Of a stretch of 64,000 bases of DNA, positions 16,990 to 25,832 are shown piece after piece (the first letter of the stretch is position 1; every line of letters starts with the position of its first letter). The stretch spans positions 62,001 through 126,000 of the forward strand of contig NZ_JAPZTZ010000015.1 in NCBI RefSeq assembly GCF_027532945.1. Reading direction: 5' to 3'. The position numbers were made by a program, and so were the translations under genes. This stretch comes from Phreatobacter sp. (GTDB taxonomy: Bacteria > Pseudomonadota > Alphaproteobacteria > Rhizobiales > Phreatobacteraceae). The notes below the pieces were generated by a model, which was not told the DNA's origin, did no database searches, and saw nothing but the letters and a program-made list of their open reading frames with translations.

Positions 16990-17591
16990 GGCTGGGCTCG
17001 CTCGTCGGACGGCAGGAGGAGGGTGGACAGCGCCCGCAGCACGTCGTCGACAATCTCGTCATGCGCCGCCTCGCGGGACATGACGGTGAGCGCCGCCTCG
17101 GCATAGACGGGATAGCGCTCGTCCATCAGGCGGCGCAGCACCGCCTCGGGGTCGTCGGTCTTGAGCAGGGGACGGTCGGTGCGGCGGCGCACCCGCTTCA
17201 TCAGCACGTCGAGGTCGGCCTTGAGCCAGACCGAGATGCCGCGGTCGCGAATGCGGGCGCGCGTCTCGGGGTTCATGTAGGCGCCCCCGCCGGTGGCCAG
17301 CACCTGCGGCCCGGATTCGAGGATGCGGGCGACGACGCGGACCTCGCCGGCGCGGAAATAGGCCTCGCCATGGCGGGCGAAGATCTCGGGGATGGTGAGG
17401 TCGGCGGCCTTCTCGATCTCGGTGTCGGCATCGACGAAGGACAGGTTGAGCTTCGCCGCAAGCCGCTTGCCGATGGTCGACTTGCCGGCGCCCATGAGGC
17501 CGACGAGCACGATGGTGCGCGTGCCGAGCGCCTCGCGCAGCCGCTTCACGTCGATCGCGGCCGTAGCCGTCGAGGTTGCCTCACCCACCAT
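16986..17591 (-). CDS. aroK: Shikimate kinase
   Basis: A 201-residue shikimate kinase that phosphorylates the 3-hydroxyl of shikimate. The Walker A loop is GLMGAGKSTIGKRLA near residue 32. The shikimate-binding region has FVDADTEIEKAADLTIPEIF, and the lid shows RRRTDRPLLKTDDPEAVLRRL. A 20-residue N-terminal extension before the kinase core is common in related bacteria. It is the first gene of the aroK-aroB-GNAT(-CNNM) group. Confidence 0.96.
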   Translation of the reverse strand: MVGEATSTATAAIDVKRLREALGTRTIVLVGLMGAGKSTIGKRLAAKLNLSFVDADTEIEKAADLTIPEIFARHGEAYFRAGEVRVVARILESGPQVLATGGGAYMNPETRARIRDRGISVWLKADLDVLMKRVRRRTDRPLLKTDDPEAVLRRLMDERYPVYAEAALTVMSREAAHDEIVDDVLRALSTLLLPSDERAQP

Positions 17592-17647
17592 GACGCCCGT
17601 GTCTCACGGAATCGGGCGGCAGGGCAACCGAGCGGATCGGGCGAGGC

Positions 17648-18532
17648 TCAGGCGGCCTCGCGCGCCGCGATGGCGTCGGCAATGGCGACGAGCTTGCGCG
17701 CCATCTCGGCATGGAGGCGCTCGACCATGCGGCCCTCGATCTGGATGGCGCCCTTGGACGCGTTCTCAGGGAGATCGAAAGCGGCGATGATGGTACGCGC
17801 CCAGGCGACCTCCTTCTCGGCGGGCGAGAAGGCGGCGTTACAGGGGCCGATCTGGTTGGGGTGGATGAGGGTCTTGCCGTCGAAGCCCATGTCGCGGGCC
17901 TCGGCGCATTCGCGGGCGAAACCGGCCTCGTCGCCGATCTCGTTCCAGACGCCGTCGAGGATGGCGAGGCCGTGGGCGCGCGCGGCGGCGAGCGAGGTCA
18001 TCAGCCAGGCATTCATCGGGGCACGGCCCGGCACGATGCGGGCGCCGGTCTCCTTGGCAAGATCATTGGTGCCCATGACGAAGCCGGTGAGGCGGGTGGA
18101 GCGGTCCTTGGCGGCCGCCGCGATGCCACCGGCGTTGAGCATGGCGAGCGGCGTCTCCATCATCGCCCAGACGGCGGTGCGCTCCGGCGCGTTCGCCGCG
18201 GCAATGGCCTTGCCGGCGGCGATCAGGTCCGCACCCTCGTTGACCTTGGGAATGAGGATGACATCGGCGCCGGTGGGGGCGAGGGCTGCGAGATCGTCAT
18301 GGCCCCAGGCGGTGTCGAAGCCGTTGAGGCGCACCACCACCTCGCGGTGGCCGAAGCCGCCTTGGGCGACGGCGGCCGCGACCTGCTCGCGCGCCACCTG
18401 CTTGGCATCAGGTGCCACCGCATCCTCGAGGTCGAGGATGACGACGTCGCAGGGCAGCGTGCGCGCCTTGTCGAGCGCGCGGGCGTTGGAGCCGGGCATA
18501 TAGAGGACGGAGCGGCGGGGGCGGATGGCCAT
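17648..18532 (-). CDS. HpcH/HpaI-family CoA-ester lyase (malyl-CoA lyase/CitE-like)
   Basis: A 294-residue TIM-barrel lyase. Hallmarks are RRSVLYMPGSNARALDKA, VVILDLEDAVAPDAK, VVVRLNGFDT, the metal-binding glutamate in AVWAMMETPLAMLNA, GTNDLAKETG and GFDGKTLIHPNQI. The family cleaves or condenses CoA thioesters such as malyl-CoA, beta-methylmalyl-CoA or citramalyl-CoA. The exact substrate is not decidable here. It is transcribed away from the flavoprotein gene next door, and the pair may act in one organic-acid pathway. The start is the ATG at 18532. Confidence 0.87.
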   Translation of the reverse strand: MAIRPRRSVLYMPGSNARALDKARTLPCDVVILDLEDAVAPDAKQVAREQVAAAVAQGGFGHREVVVRLNGFDTAWGHDDLAALAPTGADVILIPKVNEGADLIAAGKAIAAANAPERTAVWAMMETPLAMLNAGGIAAAAKDRSTRLTGFVMGTNDLAKETGARIVPGRAPMNAWLMTSLAAARAHGLAILDGVWNEIGDEAGFARECAEARDMGFDGKTLIHPNQIGPCNAAFSPAEKEVAWARTIIAAFDLPENASKGAIQIEGRMVERLHAEMARKLVAIADAIAAREAA

Positions 18533-18644
18533 GGCGGGAGGTCTTTGGGTCCGGGGAGTGGCTATGTCGGCGTGAGGCTAGCTGCATCGCAGCATGCGTG
18601 CCATCGTCCTTCCGAACGAGACCGACAGACCCAAGAGACAGTGC

Positions 18645-19817
18645 GTGACACACGCTGATGTGCTGATCGTCGGCGGCGGGATCATGGGATCCTGCACCGC
18701 TTATTTCCTCAAGAAGGAGCTGGGCTTTGCCGGCTCGGTGCATGTCATCGAGCGCGACCCGACCTATGCCGAGGCCTCGACGACGCTCTCGGCCGCCTCC
18801 ATCCGCCAGCAATTCTCGACGCCCGAGAACATCCGCATGAGCCGTTTCGGCATCGAGGTGATCCGCGGCTTGAAGGAGCGCTTCGGCGCGGATGCCGATA
18901 TCGGCTTCCGCGAGGGCGGCTATCTCATCCTCGCCTCGGAGGGCGGGCGCGCGGTGCTCGAGGCCAACTGGCGCACGCAGACGACCGAGGGCGCCGACAT
19001 CCTGCTGCTCGGCGCTGCCGAGTTGAAGGCCCGCTTCCCCTGGATCTCGACCGAGGACATCGCGCTTGGCGCCTGGGGCCGCACCGGCGAAGGCTGGTTC
19101 GATGCGGCCATGCTGCTCGACCTCTTCCGCAAGGCGGCGCGGGAGGCCGGCGCGACCTATGAGAAGGGCGAGGTCGCGAGCCTCACCCGGACGGGCGACC
19201 GTGTCACCGGCGCGGTGATGGCGGATGGCTCGGCGCGATCCTCGGGCACGCTCGTGCTCGCCGCCGGCGCCTGGGCGGGCAAGCTCGCCCAAGGTATTGC
19301 CGTGCCGCTGCCGGTGGAGCCGCGCAAGCGCACGGTCTTCGTGGTGAAATGCCCGGAGACCTTCCCCGACATGCCGCTGATCGTCGATCCGTCGGGCGTC
19401 TGGATGCGGCCCGAGCGCGACCTCGTCATCGGCGGCTGGGGGCCGGGCGAGGACGATCCGGATCCTGCGGCCTATGGCGACTTCACTCCCGCCCACGACG
19501 AGTTCGAGGCCCATGTCTGGCCGGCCTGGGCGACACGCATCCCGGCCATGGAACAGCTCCGCCAGATCCGCGCCTGGGCCGGGCATTACGACTTCAACAC
19601 GCTCGACCACAACGCCATCCTCGGCCCCCATCCGGCGGTCGAAGGCCTCATGTTCATCAACGGCTTTTCCGGCCACGGCCTGCAGCAGGCGCCCGCCGCC
19701 GGCCGGGCGCTGGCCGAGCTCATCGTCCATGGCGGCTATCGCAGCCTCGACCTCTCCGTCTTCGGCTTCGACCGCATCCTGCGGAACGAGCCGGTCCTCG
19801 AACTCAACGTGATCTGA
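18645..19817 (+). CDS. FAD-dependent oxidoreductase (DAO/glycine oxidase-like)
   Basis: A flavoprotein of about 390 residues. The dinucleotide-binding motif VLIVGGGIMGSCTAYFL begins within five residues of the chosen start. Then come the ASTTLSAASIRQQFST segment next to the flavin, VLAAGAWAGKLA, and the C-terminal FINGFSGHGLQQAPAAGRALAEL motif. It belongs with sarcosine/dimethylglycine/D-amino-acid oxidases and would oxidise a secondary amine or amino acid. I prefer GTG at 18645 because it directly precedes the FAD motif. ATG at 18594 would add 17 residues and is possible. It is 14 bases before the next gene, with which it should be co-transcribed. Confidence 0.83.
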   Translation: MTHADVLIVGGGIMGSCTAYFLKKELGFAGSVHVIERDPTYAEASTTLSAASIRQQFSTPENIRMSRFGIEVIRGLKERFGADADIGFREGGYLILASEGGRAVLEANWRTQTTEGADILLLGAAELKARFPWISTEDIALGAWGRTGEGWFDAAMLLDLFRKAAREAGATYEKGEVASLTRTGDRVTGAVMADGSARSSGTLVLAAGAWAGKLAQGIAVPLPVEPRKRTVFVVKCPETFPDMPLIVDPSGVWMRPERDLVIGGWGPGEDDPDPAAYGDFTPAHDEFEAHVWPAWATRIPAMEQLRQIRAWAGHYDFNTLDHNAILGPHPAVEGLMFINGFSGHGLQQAPAAGRALAELIVHGGYRSLDLSVFGFDRILRNEPVLELNVI

Positions 19818-19831
19818 CCAGGAAGCCCTCC

Positions 19832-20824
19832 ATGAAGGTCTGCATCTTCGGCGCCGGCGCGGTCGGCGGCAACGCCGCGGCGCGGCTCATCGCGGCGCGC
19901 GACGCCGAGATCTCGGTGGTGGCGCGCGGCGCCCATCTCGCCGCCATTCGCGACAAGGGGCTGACGCTGCATACCGGCGGCGAAACGCTCGGCGGCAAGC
20001 CCCATGCGGCGACCGACGATCCCGCGACGCTGCCGCCGCAGGACCTCGTCGTGGTGACGCTGAAGGCCCATTCGCTGCCCGCCATTGCCGGCCAGATCAA
20101 GGCGCTGCTGGCGCCGGGCGCGGCCGCCGTCTTCTTCACCAACGGCGTGCCGTGGTGGTGGAACCATGGCATCGACGAGGAGGAGGGATCGCTGCCCCTC
20201 CTCGACCCGCAGGGGCTGCTCTGGCGCGATCTCGGGCCGGAGAGTGTGCTCGGCGGCGTCGTCTATTCCGCCAATGCGGTGACCGAGCCGGGACTCATCA
20301 CCCACACCGCCGGCAACCGCTGGATCATCGGCGAGCCCACCGGCGACGCCTCGCCGCGGGCCGATGCTGCGGCGGAGGTGTTCAAGCGCGCCGGGCTCGG
20401 CGGCGAGGTGACGACCGACATCCGCAAGGCCATGTGGGAGAAGCTCGCCCTCAACATCGCGGCGAACCCGCTCTGCGCCCTCTCCCGCCTGCCGCTGGGA
20501 CGCTGGCACGAGGTGCCGGGGATCGGTGAACTCGGCATCGGCATGATCGAGGAAATGCTGGCGGTGGCGAAGGCGCTGGGCTGGGACCTGACGGCCGAGG
20601 TCGATCCCGCCGCGGCGCTGCCGGCGCGGCCCGGCCGCCCCGGCGGCAAGCCCTCCATGCTGCAGGATGCCGAGGCGGGGCGCCCGATGGAGGTCGAGGC
20701 CATTGTCGGGCAGTTGCAGGCCTTCGGCCGTGCGCAGGGCGTGCCGACGCCGGCCATCGACGTGGTGCTGCCGCTGCTCAGGGCGCTCGATGCGGCGGTG
20801 AGCAAGGCGCCCGTGAAGGTGTGA
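19832..20824 (+). CDS. Ketopantoate reductase family (ApbA/PanE) oxidoreductase
   Basis: A 330-residue NAD(P)-dependent reductase. It starts MKVCIFGAGAVGGNAAARL (Rossmann motif), has LVVVTLKAHSLPAI and FFTNGVPWWWNHG, then KAMWEKLALNIAANPLCAL with the catalytic lysine of the helical domain. Ketopantoate reductases make pantoate, but many paralogues reduce other 2-oxo acids. The pairing with a DAO-type oxidase suggests a catabolic role rather than CoA synthesis. Four overlapping or abutting genes around it give no further pathway clue. Confidence 0.82.
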   Translation: MKVCIFGAGAVGGNAAARLIAARDAEISVVARGAHLAAIRDKGLTLHTGGETLGGKPHAATDDPATLPPQDLVVVTLKAHSLPAIAGQIKALLAPGAAAVFFTNGVPWWWNHGIDEEEGSLPLLDPQGLLWRDLGPESVLGGVVYSANAVTEPGLITHTAGNRWIIGEPTGDASPRADAAAEVFKRAGLGGEVTTDIRKAMWEKLALNIAANPLCALSRLPLGRWHEVPGIGELGIGMIEEMLAVAKALGWDLTAEVDPAAALPARPGRPGGKPSMLQDAEAGRPMEVEAIVGQLQAFGRAQGVPTPAIDVVLPLLRALDAAVSKAPVKV

Positions 20825-20842
20825 GGGAGCGCCCCCCTACCC

Positions 20843-22330
20843 TCACTGGTTCGACATGGGCCGCCGGCGGACGTTCGGCCGGAGGTGCTGGAACGGGATG
20901 ACGCCGGTATCGTCCAGCGCCGCGCCGGGCGAGGCGCCGACCACGACGCTGTCAGCATAAGGCTGCCAGTCGCCGCGGAAATGCACCGAGCTCTTCAGCA
21001 CCACCACCTTGTAAGACGTAATGTCGATGCCGAGATGGGTGCAGACCGCGACGCAATGCGGCTGCTGGCGCACCGTGCCGACGACGAGATCGATGCCGCC
21101 GATCCTGAGCCAGGCCGAGGGCCCCATATTGATGGGCTGGCCGCCGACCATCGGCCCGGTGCCGATGAAGCGGCCGTCGGAGACGGCGACCACCTCGGCC
21201 GTCGTCGCCAGCGGCGCCTCGCCGGGGCCGGTGCCGTTGGCAGCGAAGGTCACCGCGATGGTCGCGCCCTTGCCGGCCTGATGCGCCGCCGCGGCGATGA
21301 CCGGCTCGTGATGCAGCGCCATCAGCGTCGACTGCGCGCCGCGATTGATCATGGCGCGCAGGAAGCCGGTGGTGATGGAGGAGCCGCCGGCGCCGGGATT
21401 GTCCTGCGTGTCGGCGATGATGACGGGCTTGCCCGCCATCCCGGCGCGCTGGAAGGCCAGCGCCACCGCCTCGTCCTGCGGCTTGGCGAGATGTTCGAGG
21501 AAGGCGGCCTCGGACCTCAGGACCGCGTGATAGAGCCGGTCGACGGCGGCATCGACGCTGGCCTGCTCGGCGCCATAGCCGATCACGGTCGCGCCCATGT
21601 CGAAAATGTCGGCGGAGGGAAAGCCCGGGCAGAGCGAGAGATGCACGCCGGTCTCGGCCTCGATCGCCTCCAGCAGCGCATAGAGCCCCTTCATCGGCTC
21701 GATCATCGAGCAGCCCGAGGCGATGGGAATGAGGAAGGGCACCTGCCGGAAGGCGCGGGCGGGGCGCGGCCCCCAGGCGAGGACGCGGTCCAGCCACTGC
21801 GCGACGCGCTCGCCGGTCTGCAGCCAGTCGATATGGGGATAGGTGCGATAGGCCGACATGAAGCTGGCCTTGTCGACCATCAGCCGCGTGACATTGGCGT
21901 GGAGGTCGAGCGAGGAGAGGACCGGCACGTCGGGGCCGACAAGGCGACGCACGCGGGCGAGAAGCTCGCCCTCGGCATCCTCGATGGTCTCGGTGGTCAT
22001 GGCGCCGTGGAGCTCGAGGAAGACGGCGTCGGGGGCGGCATCGGCGAGGTCGGCGAGGATGTAGGAGACGGCGCGCTCGAAGACGCGATCCTCGACGCGG
22101 CCGGATGGCTGGGCGAAGGACCACGACAGCGGCACCATCGTGTGGCCGGCCGCCTCGGCGATGCGCATGAAGCCGGTCGAAGCGATGTTGAAGGGGCGGA
22201 ACTTGGTCAGGAGATCCGGACCGCGGGTGAAACCCGGCCAGGCGCCCTCCTGGTTGAACATGGCCCAGGGCGTCGGCTCCGGGACGAAGGTGTTGGTCTC
22301 GTGCATGAAACCGCCGACGGCGATGCGCAT
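20843..22330 (-). CDS. M81 family metallopeptidase (MlrC-like)
   Basis: A 495-residue MlrC/M81 protein. The N-terminal domain opens MRIAVGGFMHETNTFVPEPT, with a likely zinc-binding histidine, and includes FLELHGAMTTETIEDAEGELL and SSLDLHANVT. The C-terminal MlrC domain includes IIADTQDNPGAGGSSITTGF and GIDITSYKVVVLKSSVHFRGDW. MlrC was named for the last step of microcystin breakdown, but most members occur in other settings and probably handle small amides or ureides. The ATG at 22330 gives the canonical opening. It converges with the reductase gene and diverges from vapBC. Confidence 0.9.
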   Translation of the reverse strand: MRIAVGGFMHETNTFVPEPTPWAMFNQEGAWPGFTRGPDLLTKFRPFNIASTGFMRIAEAAGHTMVPLSWSFAQPSGRVEDRVFERAVSYILADLADAAPDAVFLELHGAMTTETIEDAEGELLARVRRLVGPDVPVLSSLDLHANVTRLMVDKASFMSAYRTYPHIDWLQTGERVAQWLDRVLAWGPRPARAFRQVPFLIPIASGCSMIEPMKGLYALLEAIEAETGVHLSLCPGFPSADIFDMGATVIGYGAEQASVDAAVDRLYHAVLRSEAAFLEHLAKPQDEAVALAFQRAGMAGKPVIIADTQDNPGAGGSSITTGFLRAMINRGAQSTLMALHHEPVIAAAAHQAGKGATIAVTFAANGTGPGEAPLATTAEVVAVSDGRFIGTGPMVGGQPINMGPSAWLRIGGIDLVVGTVRQQPHCVAVCTHLGIDITSYKVVVLKSSVHFRGDWQPYADSVVVGASPGAALDDTGVIPFQHLRPNVRRRPMSNQ

Positions 22331-22461
22331 GGGCGTGGTCCTGAGCAAGGGCCCCCGGGCGGTGGCCTCAGGGAAGGGATCAAAGCCGAGAGCGGTCAGC
22401 CCGGCCAGTCCCCGAGCGACATGACGCGGTCGCGATGGGGAGACTTGACGAGGCGGGCGAG

Positions 22462-22498
22462 TTGAAGCGCACGTAACATGGAACCATAATGGTTCCAT
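22462..22498 (+). promoter_or_regulatory. Promoter and palindromic operator of the vapBC pair
   Basis: TTGAAG at 22462-22467 and CATAAT at 22485-22490 are separated by exactly 17 bases and form a good -35/-10 pair. A perfect 21-bp palindrome, ATGGAACCAT-A-ATGGTTCCAT, covers 22478-22498 and encloses the -10 box. The antitoxin gene starts at 22513. This is the expected layout for autorepression by an antitoxin-toxin complex. Confidence 0.75.
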
Positions 22499-22512
22499 CC
22501 CTGAGTTGCGCC

Positions 22513-22755
22513 ATGGCAACCCTGACGCTGAAGAACATCCCCGACGATCTCTATGAGCGGCTGCGACAGCGCGCGGCTGCGCATCGGCGCTCGATCAACG
22601 GCGAGATGATCCATTGCCTGGAGCAGGCGCTGCAGCCCCGGCGGCTCGCGCCGGAGGAGCGAATCCAGCGGATCCGCGCGCTGCGGCCGGTGATCGATCC
22701 GCAGACGGTTGCGCATGACGACCTCATCGCCGCGATTGACGACGGCCGGCCGTGA
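22513..22755 (+). CDS. vapB: FitA/VapB-type ribbon-helix-helix antitoxin
   Basis: An 80-residue antitoxin. The N-terminal half (ATLTLKNIPDDLYERLRQRA, then HRRSINGEMIHCLEQAL) is a FitA-like ribbon-helix-helix DNA-binding domain. The C-terminal tail would wrap the toxin. I start at ATG 22513; an upstream ATG at 22489 lies inside the operator palindrome and gives an unconserved prefix. The stop overlaps the toxin GTG (GTGA), coupling synthesis of the two. It should bind the 21-bp palindrome upstream and repress its own promoter. Confidence 0.88.
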   Translation: MATLTLKNIPDDLYERLRQRAAAHRRSINGEMIHCLEQALQPRRLAPEERIQRIRALRPVIDPQTVAHDDLIAAIDDGRP

Positions 22756-23153
22756 TCGTCGCCGACGCCAATGTCATTGCCTATCTGCTGATCCCCTCGC
22801 CGTTCACCGCCATGGCGGAGCGGGTCTATGCGCGTGACCCGGAATGGGTGGCACCCATTCTCTGGCGCAGCGAGTTCCGCAATGTCCTCACGCTCTATGT
22901 GCGCCGCGCTGTGCTGACCCTCGATCAGGCCATTCAGCTTCAGGACGAGGCCGAGGATCTTATGCGGGGCCACGAGTATGACGTGGTCTCGGCGGACGTT
23001 CTTTCGCTTGCCAGCGAGAGCGGATGCTCCGCCTATGATGGCGAGTTCGTCGCCCTTGCCCGCTTCCTCGGCGCTCCGCTGGTGACGGCGGACAGGCGCC
23101 TCGCGCAGGCCTTCCCGGAATACGCCCGGACGCTGGAGACGGCCGCCGGATAG
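22752..23153 (+). CDS. vapC: PIN-domain toxin (VapC family)
   Basis: A 133-residue PIN-domain ribonuclease. The acidic residues that hold the metal are D5 in IVADANVIAYLL, E41 in LWRSEFRNVL, D96 in GCSAYDGEFVALA and D114 in LVTADRRLA. All four are present, so the toxin should be active. VapC toxins cleave tRNA or rRNA until neutralised by the antitoxin. Translation starts at GTG 22752 within the antitoxin stop region. RNA target unknown. Confidence 0.9.
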   Translation: MIVADANVIAYLLIPSPFTAMAERVYARDPEWVAPILWRSEFRNVLTLYVRRAVLTLDQAIQLQDEAEDLMRGHEYDVVSADVLSLASESGCSAYDGEFVALARFLGAPLVTADRRLAQAFPEYARTLETAAG

Positions 23154-23208
23154 CACAACGCCGCCGCGGGAGCCGCGACGGCGTCGATGATGTCAGAAGA
23201 GCCTTCGC

Positions 23209-24705
<1,497 letters not shown>

Positions 24706-24782
24706 GGGCTGTCTCCCTCGGACGTCTCGGCCGTTGCGGCCCCGCAGCAGCACTAGAGCGAAGCGGTGCAAGGTCCAAGGGG

Positions 24783-24837
24783 TAAGATGGCGCATGCGTT
24801 GTGCGCGTTTTGGCGTAAGATAGGCGCATGACGCCAA
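24783..24837. promoter_or_regulatory. LysR-type operator candidate between mmsA and its regulator
   Basis: A perfect inverted repeat, TTGGCGT at 24810-24816 and ACGCCAA at 24831-24837, overlaps the LysR start codon. A near-direct repeat is also present, TAAGATGGCGCATG at 24783-24796 and TAAGATAGGCGCATG at 24816-24830. If TAAGAT at 24816-24821 is the -10 box, the LysR mRNA would be almost leaderless. The layout suggests autoregulation and control of the divergent mmsA. Confidence 0.45.
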
Positions 24838-25715
24838 ATTGGGATCATGTCCGGGTCTTCCTCGCCGTGGCGCGCGCCGGCCAGTTCCTCGCCGCGGCGC
24901 GGGCGCTGTCGCTCGACCATGCCACCGTCGCCCGCCGCATCGGGCTTTTGGAGGAGCAGCTCGGCACGCAGCTTGTCGCCCGCTCGACGGCCGGGATCAT
25001 GCTGACGGTGGCGGGCGAGAGCTTCCTCGCCGCGGCGGAAGCTATGGAGACCGCCTGGCTGGACGCGCAGGCCGATGTCTCGCAGGTCGACCGGGTCGTC
25101 TCCGGCACCATCCGCATCGGCGCGCCGGAGGGGTTCGGCGCGCTCTTCCTCAGCCCCAGGCTGGGTAAGCTCGCGGAGCGGCACCCCGAGCTCACCATCC
25201 AGCTCGTGCCGCTGCAGCGGACCATGTCGCTGTCGAAGCGCGACGCCGACCTCGCGGTGGTCATCGACCCGCCCTCCGACGGGCGGCTCACCGTCCGCAA
25301 GCTCACCGAATACGGCCTCGGCCTCTATGCGACGCCCGCCTATCTCGACCGCCACGGCGCGCCCGCCGACCCGGAGGCGCTGCGCCGCCACCTCCTCGTC
25401 ACCTCGGTGCAGGAGCTGCACTATTCGGAATCGCTGACCTATTACCCGCCGGCCTTCGATGCGGGGCAGCGGCGATTCGAATGCGCCAGCGTGCTGGCCC
25501 AGATGGCGGCGGTGAAGGCCGGCGCCGGCATCGGCATCCTCCACGACTATGCGGCGCGCGATGCGGGCGGGCTCGCCCGGGTGCTGCCGGGCCTCGCGAT
25601 CCGCCGCACCTATCACCTCGTCGCCCATGTCGACACGCGACGCATCGCGCGGATCGACGAGGCCTATCGCTTCGTCGTCGAGGAGGTGGCGGCGGCCGAG
25701 GGGCTGTTCGCCTGA
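24828..25715 (+). CDS. LysR family transcriptional regulator
   Basis: A 295-residue LysR-type regulator. The N-terminal winged helix (WDHVRVFLAVARAGQFLAAA, then LSLDHATVARRIGLLEEQLG) has the usual layout. The effector-binding domain from about residue 90 starts SGTIRIGAPEGFGALFL. This HTH variant, with HATVARRI rather than QPAVSRQI, is typical of the subgroup in alphaproteobacteria that controls neighbouring dehydrogenases. It is divergent from mmsA with 122 bases between, so mmsA is the likely target. The coinducer is unknown. Confidence 0.9.
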   Translation: MTPNWDHVRVFLAVARAGQFLAAARALSLDHATVARRIGLLEEQLGTQLVARSTAGIMLTVAGESFLAAAEAMETAWLDAQADVSQVDRVVSGTIRIGAPEGFGALFLSPRLGKLAERHPELTIQLVPLQRTMSLSKRDADLAVVIDPPSDGRLTVRKLTEYGLGLYATPAYLDRHGAPADPEALRRHLLVTSVQELHYSESLTYYPPAFDAGQRRFECASVLAQMAAVKAGAGIGILHDYAARDAGGLARVLPGLAIRRTYHLVAHVDTRRIARIDEAYRFVVEEVAAAEGLFA

Positions 25716-25749
25716 GGCGGTACGGCAAGAGCTTCGACGACAACGGGAA

Positions 25750-25819
25750 GAGCCCGGCGTCCCTGGGGGCGGACCCATGGACACCGGGCTCCCACGCGGC
25801 CGGTCCGGGGGGAACCGGC
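25750..25819. terminator. Two stem-loops between convergent genes
   Basis: The first stem-loop pairs GAGCCCGG (25750-25757) with CCGGGCTC (25784-25791), extended inward by GTCC/GGAC after one mismatch. The second pairs GCCGGT (25799-25804) with ACCGGC (25814-25819). They fill the gap between the LysR stop and the RND stop and could end transcription from both sides, although neither has a T-run. Confidence 0.45.
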
Positions 25820-25832
25820 GCGTATCGGCAAG

